This document shows positions 1 to 5,409 of a stretch of 5,409 nucleotides of DNA, piece by piece. Below the pieces are notes generated by a model that was not told where the DNA came from, made no database searches, and was given only the letters and a program-made list of their open reading frames with translations. Each line of letters begins with the position of its first letter. Position 1 is the first letter of the stretch. Source of the DNA: Alphaproteobacteria bacterium (lineage in GTDB: Bacteria > Pseudomonadota > Alphaproteobacteria > UBA8366); NCBI GenBank assembly GCA_018665505.1, contig JABJCS010000109.1, positions 1 through 5,409 on the forward strand. Reading direction: 5' to 3'. A program made the position numbers and the translations under genes.

Positions 1-407
1 CCGGATTCGCGCTGGCTATCGCTCTCGCCAACGCAAATTATCGCCGTCAGACCACCTGCCTGTGCGGCTTCCGCCTTCGCTTTCACAACTGTATCCGATT
101 CCCTGTGATCGGATCGTCGCTCTGAATGTCCCACGATCACGTATTGGCAACCAATATCGGACAACATACCAACGGAGATATCGCCGGTATGCGCACCGGA
201 CGCTTCTGCATGGCAATCCTGCCCGCCAAGCGAAACACCGGAATCCTTCAACTGCTCCGCCACGCTGGAGAGAGCGGTCGCCGGCGGACAAAGTAGATAC
301 TCGCAGTTATGCGCGGAGCTTCCCTCTTTAATCGCCACGGCCAGCTCACGCGCCATGTCCAGCTCGCCGTTCATTTTCCAGTTACCTGCGATAAGCATCC
401 GCGTCAT
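1..407 (-). CDS. tpiA: Triosephosphate isomerase, N-terminal half (runs off left edge)
   Basis: This glycolytic and gluconeogenic enzyme interconverts dihydroxyacetone phosphate and glyceraldehyde 3-phosphate in the cytoplasm. The 135 complete codons seen are about half of a typical 250-residue TIM barrel. The frame reads through every N-terminal signature: AGNWKMN at residues 7-13 with substrate-binding Asn9 and Lys11, GQDCHAEASGAHTGDIS at 62-78, IVGHSERR at 91-98 with the electrophilic His94, and ICVGES at 124-129. The catalytic glutamate (about residue 165) and the phosphate-gripping loop 6 lie beyond the left edge, so completeness cannot be judged. The ATG at 405-407 is chosen because the protein then begins MTRMLIAGNWKMN, the usual family N-terminus, and a GGGGGAG ribosome binding site (418-424, read on the minus strand) lies 10 bases upstream. 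It is transcribed away from ppiD. No frameshift is seen in the visible part. Confidence 0.97.
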   Translation of the reverse strand, partial: MTRMLIAGNWKMNGELDMARELAVAIKEGSSAHNCEYLLCPPATALSSVAEQLKDSGVSLGGQDCHAEASGAHTGDISVGMLSDIGCQYVIVGHSERRSDHRESDTVVKAKAEAAQAGGLTAIICVGESDSQRES

Positions 408-426
408 TGCCTTATTTCTCCCCCAT

Positions 427-573
427 TTACCGGTTAATTCTCTCTTCAGCTTTGATCTCTAAATAGCATGCGTCCGTTGCTGGAACCACGCCCTTGATGT
501 CCTCATTTGTCGTAAATTCGGATGACGCTATTGTCGGTTGCGGGTCAATTGCGCGCTCACTATCATGCGCCAC
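427..573 (-). CDS. Doubtful small ORF, 48 aa, GTG start, upstream of tpiA
   Basis: I do not recognise this product. Read on the minus strand, a GTG at 571-573 opens a frame of 48 codons ending in TAA at 427-429, 19 bases before the tpiA ATG. The protein is hydrophilic and acidic, begins MAHDSERAIDPQPT and ends EIKAEERINR, with one cysteine and no membrane segment or known motif. For it: uninterrupted reading, an unremarkable amino acid mix, and a position in line with tpiA. Against it: a GTG start with only an AAGG about 12 bases upstream, a third codon position about half GC with rare-type codons (ATA, AGA, TTA), and overlap with the best ppiD promoter candidate. It could be a leader peptide or tiny protein, but chance is the more likely explanation. 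Confidence 0.15.
   Translation of the reverse strand: MAHDSERAIDPQPTIASSEFTTNEDIKGVVPATDACYLEIKAEERINR
538..566 (+). promoter_or_regulatory. Candidate sigma-70-type promoter for ppiD
   Basis: TTGCGG (538-543) and TATCAT (561-566) are separated by exactly 17 bases. The -10 matches the consensus at five of six positions, but the -35 at only the first three. Transcription would start near 573, leaving a leader of roughly 57 bases before the ppiD ATG. This is the best-spaced pair in the intergenic region, but alphaproteobacterial promoters are loosely conserved and a chance match is possible. Confidence 0.3.
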
Positions 574-629
574 AAAATACGAGCCGCCTTATCCGGCACT
601 CTTCACGCTAACAACGGCTGCATATCACC

Positions 630-2537
630 ATGCTTCAATCTCTTCGAAATTCGATTGGTTCCATTTTCGTGAAAGTGCTCTTCGGATTGCTGGTTATGAG
701 CTTTGCGATTTGGGGCATGGGTGACGTCTTCACCGGTGGTTTATTTGGCGGCACCGTAGCGGAAGTCGGACCCATAAAAATTGGTGCGCAACAGGTCAGC
801 AATGAGTATAAACGCGAATTAAATCGCCTGCGCCGAATGAATGTTGATCCGGAACGGGCACGCCAGCTCGGTCTAATCGACCGAGTGGTTCAAAACATGG
901 TCAGCCGAGCAAGCTTCGATGCAGAGGTATTTGAGCGTAGATTGACGGCCAGCGATGCGAATATCGCCGAAGACATCCGTTCTAACTCGGCGTTTCGTGG
1001 CAGTTTGGGAACGTTCGACCGGATACAGTTCGAACAATTGCTGCGCGCCAATGGCATGACCGAGGACATGTATGTCGTCGAATTGCGCCAAGATATTGCC
1101 CGCAATCAAGCGCTCGATAGTATTTCGACGACAATTCAAGTTCCAAAATCGGTGGCCGATGCCCTCTACGGTTGGCGTGAGGAAAAACGTGTGGCCGGAA
1201 TAACCAATATTCGTGTCGACCCCACCGCTAAAGTCGCGGAGCCTACGCTCTCGGACCTGAACGAATACCACAAAGCCAACGAAGCCGAGTTCACCGCACC
1301 GGAACGCCGTGCGGTGCAGTTTATCGATCTCTCCGCAGGAGTATTCGCGAAACGCATCACGATCTCCGATGATGAACTCGTCGCTACCTTTGAAGAACGC
1401 GCACAGGAATTCAGCGTTCCCGAAACCCGTAAAGTCTTGCAGATGGTGGTCACGGCGGAAGACCAAGCAAAGACCGCAAAAGAACGCTTGGACGCCGGCG
1501 AGGATTTCGCGACCGTTGCCAAAGATATCGCCGGTCAGACATCAGCGAGTATTGACCTCGGTGAAATCTCGAAAGGTGATTTGCCGGCGGAGTTGTCGCC
1601 GGATGTATTCCAACTTTCGAATGGTGAAGCGTCTAAACCGCTGAAAGGACCGTTCGGTTGGCATATTTTCAAGGTTGAAAAGATCAATGCGGGCCGAGAA
1701 GCCAGACTCTCCGACGCGAGGGAGCGTTTGACACAAGAACTCAGTGCCGAGAAAGCTGTCGACGACGTCTATCGCGCCGCGAACAAACTTGAAGATGCCA
1801 TTGGCTCCGGTGCCTCGTTGGAAGCTGCCGCACGCAGTCTTGGTCTCACATTGAAATCACTGCCGAGTATTGACGCGGCCGGGCGTGACGCGACTGGAAA
1901 TGAAGTTAAAGACCTACCGGGCGCGCCTTTCATGGAGAATGTTTTCGCTGCGGGAATCAATGAGCCCGGTACGCTCACGAGCACAGACCAAGACGGTGGA
2001 TTTTTCATCATTCGGGTCTCAGGGATCACGCCGGCTGCACTGCAATCGGTCGATACCGTGAAAGACCGCGTCGTGGCGTCCTGGAAACATCAAAAACGGA
2101 TCGAACTTGCAGAGGTTCGTGCCAAAAGTCTCGCTCAGGCTTTGGAAGCTGGACGCGAGTTGAAGGACATCCCGGAAGCGGAAGGCCAAGCCCTTGTCCC
2201 GACCAATCCAATCACCCGTCAAGACGGCGCAGCACGGTCCAATCTTCCCTTTGACGTCGTCAGTCAATTATTCAGCTTTAAGACGACCGGCAAGGTTGCC
2301 GTCGGCCGCGCCGGAGACCGGTTCATGGTCGCGAAACTGACCGAAATTCAAACCGCAAGGCCCAATACGGACGTCGAGGGATATCGTGGTCTCGCACAAA
2401 ATCTACGTGGGTCGATAACCAGTGATATTTTATATCAGTACAATCAAGCGCTTCGCGATTCGCATGGGGCGGTCATAAATAATGCTGCTTTGCAGCAGCT
2501 ATTCGCTGACGACAGCAGTTACGGCCGTCAGAATTAA
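630..2537 (+). CDS. ppiD: PpiD-type periplasmic foldase (SurA_N and parvulin-like domains), membrane anchored
   Basis: Inner-membrane-anchored periplasmic chaperone of the PpiD/SurA family, thought to help newly exported envelope proteins fold near the Sec translocon. At 635 residues it is close to the 623 of E. coli PpiD. A short cytoplasmic start (MLQSLRNSIGS) precedes one hydrophobic segment at about 12-29 (IFVKVLFGLLVMSFAIWGM), a signal anchor. A SurA_N-like helical region covers about 35-180. A parvulin-like domain at about 265-355 ends in the characteristic GPFGWHIFKVEKI. A second, weaker parvulin-like module (about 395-465) and a helical tail follow. Where active parvulins have an xxHIL motif, this protein has RKVLQMVV (267-274), without histidine, so isomerase activity is doubtful, as for E. 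coli PpiD. The start is set by the family N-terminus. No strong ribosome binding site precedes it. It diverges from tpiA and converges on the deacetylase gene. Confidence 0.93.
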   Translation: MLQSLRNSIGSIFVKVLFGLLVMSFAIWGMGDVFTGGLFGGTVAEVGPIKIGAQQVSNEYKRELNRLRRMNVDPERARQLGLIDRVVQNMVSRASFDAEVFERRLTASDANIAEDIRSNSAFRGSLGTFDRIQFEQLLRANGMTEDMYVVELRQDIARNQALDSISTTIQVPKSVADALYGWREEKRVAGITNIRVDPTAKVAEPTLSDLNEYHKANEAEFTAPERRAVQFIDLSAGVFAKRITISDDELVATFEERAQEFSVPETRKVLQMVVTAEDQAKTAKERLDAGEDFATVAKDIAGQTSASIDLGEISKGDLPAELSPDVFQLSNGEASKPLKGPFGWHIFKVEKINAGREARLSDARERLTQELSAEKAVDDVYRAANKLEDAIGSGASLEAAARSLGLTLKSLPSIDAAGRDATGNEVKDLPGAPFMENVFAAGINEPGTLTSTDQDGGFFIIRVSGITPAALQSVDTVKDRVVASWKHQKRIELAEVRAKSLAQALEAGRELKDIPEAEGQALVPTNPITRQDGAARSNLPFDVVSQLFSFKTTGKVAVGRAGDRFMVAKLTEIQTARPNTDVEGYRGLAQNLRGSITSDILYQYNQALRDSHGAVINNAALQQLFADDSSYGRQN

Positions 2538-2549
2538 ATGCCGATTGGG
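2483..2549. other. Convergent gene junction with small inverted repeats
   Basis: ppiD (plus) and the deacetylase gene (minus) converge with only 12 bases between their stop codons (2538-2549), too few for a separate intrinsic terminator. Two small inverted repeats lie in the last codons of ppiD: TGCTGC/GCAGCA (2483-2488 and 2492-2497, 3-base loop), and CTGACG/CGTCAG (2506-2511 and 2526-2531, 14-base loop). Neither is followed by a run of T on either strand, so I do not call a terminator. Transcripts may end by Rho or run into the opposing gene. Confidence 0.25.
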
Positions 2550-3680
2550 TTAGCGCCCTCGCACCTTACTTAACGGCACCAAGACGATCCCCTTATCGGG
2601 TAAAGTTCTGAGCCATTCCGAAAGGGCTGCCACAGTGGCGTCGTACGGATGCCCGATACCAATGGCATAGCCGCGCCGCCGACTGATCTTTTCAAGTTCC
2701 AATAATTGGGCATGGATACGCGCCTCGTCCGGTTCGTTATCCAGAAAGACGTCGCGTACCATAATGCTAAGTCCTTCCCGTCGACCAACGGCTTTGGCGA
2801 CGGAGTTTGGACTCGTCAGTGAGTCGAGGTAAAAAAGGCCGCGCGCCTTGATTTCCCCCAACACGACGGACATGCCTTCGTCCCAAGTGGTAAAATCGCT
2901 GCCCATGTGATTGTTAATTCCGACGAAGCCGTCGAATTGTGACAGATTCCAAGCAAGCCTGCTGCGAATTTCATCTTCGTCTAGATGATGCAGCAGCGCG
3001 TTCGGCCCCGGATTAGCGTCGGCGGCTGTTGGTTGCATCGGCAAATGAACGATGAGTTCGTGACCCACACTCAACGCATCTTTCGTCAACGCTCTTAGGT
3101 TATATCCATACGGCAGGAAGGCCATTGTCAGCGGCGCCTTCAAGGCAATGGCGTTGCGCGTGCGTTTTTGATCAATGCCCAAGTCGTCGATGACAATTGC
3201 GATCCTTGGATTTGTGACGTTGGGTCGGTCCTGTGTTACCGAAGCCAATTTCTGTTTCGATGGACGCTCGCTTTCGGGATTTACCGGGGGGGCTTGTGTT
3301 TGCGGTTCCGCTACCGGTTTCGGATTAGATTTTCCCTTGGAACTCACCGGCTCCGAATTCACCTCTGTTCGTTTCAAGGGCGTGCTATACGCATAAGCTC
3401 TTACAGTGGCGTTCGCGGTAGGTTTAGCAGGGACTTGCGTTTTATTCGAAGCCGCGTCTGGCCTCGTATTGTCCGCGGGCCTGTCTTTTGATTGAGAGCC
3501 CAGATAACCGCCAATCGAAGCACCCAGCACAAAGAAAACGATCAGACCCGCAAATACGTATCGACGTTCTTTGAAGAGTCGATCCAGGCCCAACGGCAAG
3601 CGTCTTCGGCGCTTGGCCACAGGCATCGGCCGACCGCGTGGCTTCGATCGTTCGATCTTTCTGTAACGGTCATCCGACAT
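2550..3680 (-). CDS. Divergent polysaccharide deacetylase family protein (YibQ-like), membrane anchored
   Basis: Member of the divergent polysaccharide deacetylase family (Pfam Polysacc_deac_2, DUF610), related to NodB-type carbohydrate deacetylases; the natural substrate is unknown. The 376-residue protein has a very basic cytoplasmic N-terminus (1-40, including KRRRR), one membrane segment at about 41-60, a proline, lysine and serine-rich linker (about 62-157), then the catalytic-type domain (about 158-373). The domain should lie in the periplasm. Visible family motifs are the metal-site-like IAIVIDDLG (160-168, Asp165-Asp166), HLPMQP (212-217), NNHMGS (256-261, His258), RDVFLDN (309-315) and GIGHPY (341-346, His344), so the presumed metal and catalytic residues are kept. 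The start fits the topology, but upstream bases show no clear ribosome binding site. It begins 45 bases after the carboxyltransferase stop and could share its transcript. In other proteobacteria this family often sits beside ctpA or envC genes, which are absent here. Confidence 0.9.
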   Translation of the reverse strand: MSDDRYRKIERSKPRGRPMPVAKRRRRLPLGLDRLFKERRYVFAGLIVFFVLGASIGGYLGSQSKDRPADNTRPDAASNKTQVPAKPTANATVRAYAYSTPLKRTEVNSEPVSSKGKSNPKPVAEPQTQAPPVNPESERPSKQKLASVTQDRPNVTNPRIAIVIDDLGIDQKRTRNAIALKAPLTMAFLPYGYNLRALTKDALSVGHELIVHLPMQPTAADANPGPNALLHHLDEDEIRSRLAWNLSQFDGFVGINNHMGSDFTTWDEGMSVVLGEIKARGLFYLDSLTSPNSVAKAVGRREGLSIMVRDVFLDNEPDEARIHAQLLELEKISRRRGYAIGIGHPYDATVAALSEWLRTLPDKGIVLVPLSKVRGR

Positions 3681-3725
3681 GTTGGGCGCAAATAAAAGAG
3701 GCTAAACTGAGTGAAGTACTGATGG

Positions 3726-5288
3726 TCACGGCTTCATCGTAAAGCGAGTCGGGCCCAACAATTGAGGTAACAAAGGGCGGACTCTATCGATCCAGGCACA
3801 CAGCATCGGCCGGGTTTCCCGGGGATCGATAATGTCATGCGCTGAGAAAGACTCGGCGCGCGGAAACGGCGACAATCTTGCCGCCATCATGTCCTCAAGC
3901 TCGCGGCGTTTTGCGTCTGGATCCTCAGCGGCTTCGATTTCACGACCAAATGCTACGGCGACACCACCTTCAAGCGGTAAAGCTCCCATCTCTGCAGACG
4001 GCCAAAGCAGTACATAAGCGTCATTTCCGTAATGAGCCGCCTGCGCGACGCCATATGATTTCTTCACGACAATAGAGGCCCAGGGTACGCTACAATCGGC
4101 GACCGCCAAGACAGTCGCCGTTCCAAACTTAATGGTGCCTTCTTTCTCGGCCTCACTACCGATCATAAATCCGGGCTCATCGACCAAGGCGATGATGGGG
4201 ATATGGAATGTCTCGCACGTCTCCACGAATTTGCGGACTTTCTGAGCCCCGGCGGCGGTCATCGATCCCGCGTAATATCGGCAATCGTTACCAAAAATAC
4301 CGACAACTTGCCCGTTCAACCGCGCATACCCGACGATCTGTCCCGGACCATAGCGCCGACCGAGTTCGAAGAAACTGTCATGGTCTACCACAAGCGAGAT
4401 CAATTTCCGCATGTCGTAGGGCTTACGCCTATCCTTCGGAATTATCGTCGCAAGATCGTCTTCGCACCGGTCTACGGGATCACTGATGTCGCTATCCGGC
4501 GTTAATTCCCAAACATTTCTGGGCATATAACTGAGAAACCGGCGAATCTGGGATAAAGCGTCGACTTCGTCCTTCGCCATATTGTCCGCAACACCATTTC
4601 TGGTATGGACGTCGGCACTGCCGAGCTCTTCCTTCGTGAGGTTTTCCCCAAGCGCTCGGGCCACAACGGCTGGACCCGCGACCAACACTTGAGAATTTTC
4701 CCGCGTCATCACACAGAAATGCGACGATACCAAACGGGATGCCGGCAGCCCTGCGACCGGCCCCAATGCCGCCGTTGCGACGGGTACCGTTCCCATGGTT
4801 CGTGCCACCGACCTGAACCGGGGGGCGTCGAACACCGGTGAGCCGACGGTTGCAGGCACGCCCTTCCCACCTCCGGCTCCAGTCACGCTACCGCCACCGC
4901 CTTCGTGGAGGCGGATAAGTGGCATTTTATACTTAAGTGCCAATTCTTCCGCATAGACGCTTTTACGCAACCCCGCCGCATTCGGGGAGCCGCCTTTCAG
5001 AGTGAAATCTTCACCGCCGACAATACAATCCCGACCGCCAACTTTTCCGAAACCTAAGACGAAATTCGCCGGCAGAAACTCTGTTACATTGCCGTCATCG
5101 TCTCGATAGGCGCTTCCTGCGCCCATTCCCAGTTCCTGAAAGGAATTCTCATCCAAAAGCCCATCGACCCGCTCCCGTATCGTCAATCGACCTTTTGCGT
5201 GTTGGCGTTCGACGCCCTCTTTCCCGCCCAAGGACTTCGCGAGTTCGCGTTTTTTGTGTACTTCGCGGATTTCAGTATCCCAGGACAT
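3726..5288 (-). CDS. Acyl-CoA carboxylase beta (carboxyltransferase) subunit, substrate unassigned
   Basis: Carboxyltransferase subunit of a biotin-dependent acyl-CoA carboxylase or decarboxylase (PF01039; PccB, AccD and MmdA relatives). It would move the carboxyl group between carboxybiotin and an acyl-CoA in the cytoplasm. At 520 residues it is of normal length with both crotonase-like halves. The N-half carries QHAKGRLTIRERV (29-41), GGEDFTLKGGSPN (91-103), the glycine-rich oxyanion loop EGGGGSVTGAGGG (129-141) and SHFCVMTRENSQVLVAGPAVV (from 189). The C-half carries NDCRYYAGSMT (334-343), LVDEPGFMIGSEAEKEG (368-384), SYGVAQAAHYG (411-421) and WPSAEMGALPLEGGVA (429-444). The pocket segment differs from the PccB pattern YGGAYD, so neither propionyl-CoA nor acetyl-CoA should be assumed. 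The start is chosen because MSWDTEIREVHKKRELAKSLGG is a normal N-terminus for this clade; no good ribosome binding site precedes it. No biotin carboxylase or BCCP gene lies in the window. Confidence 0.9.
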   Translation of the reverse strand: MSWDTEIREVHKKRELAKSLGGKEGVERQHAKGRLTIRERVDGLLDENSFQELGMGAGSAYRDDDGNVTEFLPANFVLGFGKVGGRDCIVGGEDFTLKGGSPNAAGLRKSVYAEELALKYKMPLIRLHEGGGGSVTGAGGGKGVPATVGSPVFDAPRFRSVARTMGTVPVATAALGPVAGLPASRLVSSHFCVMTRENSQVLVAGPAVVARALGENLTKEELGSADVHTRNGVADNMAKDEVDALSQIRRFLSYMPRNVWELTPDSDISDPVDRCEDDLATIIPKDRRKPYDMRKLISLVVDHDSFFELGRRYGPGQIVGYARLNGQVVGIFGNDCRYYAGSMTAAGAQKVRKFVETCETFHIPIIALVDEPGFMIGSEAEKEGTIKFGTATVLAVADCSVPWASIVVKKSYGVAQAAHYGNDAYVLLWPSAEMGALPLEGGVAVAFGREIEAAEDPDAKRRELEDMMAARLSPFPRAESFSAHDIIDPRETRPMLCAWIDRVRPLLPQLLGPTRFTMKP

Positions 5289-5409
5289 CGTAAAGCGACC
5301 ATTCTTTCAGTTAATCGGGAGAAGCGCGGGCTGACTTTAGTCGCCGCGATATAGGGGAACCAGATGTTTTCGCCTCAATTTTCGAAGGACTCGGCAAAAT
5401 AACGAAGAC
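5289..5409. other. Upstream region of the carboxyltransferase gene, no supported gene
   Basis: These 121 bases precede the carboxyltransferase start and run to the right edge. On the minus strand, a weak promoter-like pair can be read, TTGAGG (revcomp of 5373-5378) and TATATC (revcomp of 5348-5353), but its 19-base spacer is long. All three minus-strand frames entering from the right edge hit stops within the region (one at 5375-5377 after ten codons), so the tail of an upstream gene is possible but cannot be recognised. No terminator or structured RNA is apparent. Confidence 0.3.

Larger units (their letters stand above)
408..629. promoter_or_regulatory. Divergent intergenic region between tpiA and ppiD
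   Basis: This 222-base stretch separates the starts of two divergent genes and should carry promoters for both. On the plus strand there is one reasonable sigma-70-like candidate (538-566). For tpiA, the minus strand offers only a TATTTA-like -10 around 469-474 with no convincing -35 at proper spacing, so its promoter is not located. The tpiA ribosome binding site is at 418-424. I saw no LexA-type or CtrA-type operator, riboswitch or terminator. A 48-codon minus-strand frame (427-573) fills much of the region and is listed separately as doubtful. Confidence 0.6.

Noticed and set aside
16..331. Frames of about 90 codons on both strands within the first 330 bases
   Set aside because: Both are shadows of tpiA, whose own minus-strand frame carries all expected motifs.
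494..724. Plus-strand 76-codon frame overlapping the start of ppiD
   Set aside because: It overlaps the ppiD signal-anchor coding region in another frame, shows no family resemblance, and the ppiD frame is clearly the real one.
873..1466. Minus-strand 197-codon frame inside ppiD
   Set aside because: It lies entirely antisense to the SurA_N and parvulin coding region, and its protein shows no recognisable domain.
2483..2531. Stem-loops near the end of ppiD as an intrinsic terminator
   Set aside because: The stems are only six base pairs, lie within the coding sequence, and are not followed by a T tract on either strand.
3286..3292. Run of seven G in the deacetylase gene as a phase-variation site
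   Set aside because: It lies in the proline-rich linker where CCC/CCG codons are expected; the frame is intact and seven bases is short for slippage switching.
5364..5402. Plus-strand 12-codon frame preceded by AGGGGA, a good ribosome binding site
   Set aside because: It is too short and featureless to support; no leader-peptide features such as a run of one amino acid or an attenuator hairpin follow in the visible sequence.
5375..5409. Possible C-terminal tail of an upstream minus-strand gene (LRYFAESFEN then stop)
   Set aside because: Ten residues are too few to recognise, and other frames are also open from the edge.

Overview
The window looks like ordinary chromosomal DNA from an alphaproteobacterium of moderate GC content. 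The main pointers are a tpiA gene diverging from a ppiD-type periplasmic chaperone gene, a pair typical of that class, and proteins that read as alphaproteobacterial versions of their families. No RNA gene, mobile element, CRISPR array, phage gene or integration scar is visible, and I found no convincing new biological system.

Layout, left to right. Bases 1-407 (minus) hold the first 135 codons of tpiA (triosephosphate isomerase), which runs off the left edge. Bases 408-629 are the divergent upstream region of tpiA and ppiD. They contain a plausible ppiD promoter and a doubtful 48-codon GTG-start frame that ends just before tpiA. Bases 630-2537 (plus) encode a complete 635-residue SurA_N/parvulin membrane-anchored foldase (PpiD type). 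Only 12 bases later, facing it, comes a divergent polysaccharide deacetylase (2550-3680, minus), a membrane-anchored envelope protein. It lies 45 bases downstream of, and on the same strand as, an acyl-CoA carboxyltransferase beta subunit (3726-5288, minus). The last 121 bases are the upstream region of that gene, with no gene I can support.

The genes do not form one pathway. tpiA is central glycolysis, ppiD and the deacetylase act at the cell envelope, and the carboxyltransferase belongs to biotin-dependent acyl-CoA metabolism and needs a biotin carboxylase/BCCP partner not seen here. The two minus-strand genes may be co-transcribed, but nothing in their functions links them.

The points most worth a second look are the parvulin domain lacking its usual catalytic histidine motif, the unusual substrate-pocket residues of the carboxyltransferase, and the absence of trpE, which commonly follows ppiD in alphaproteobacteria.
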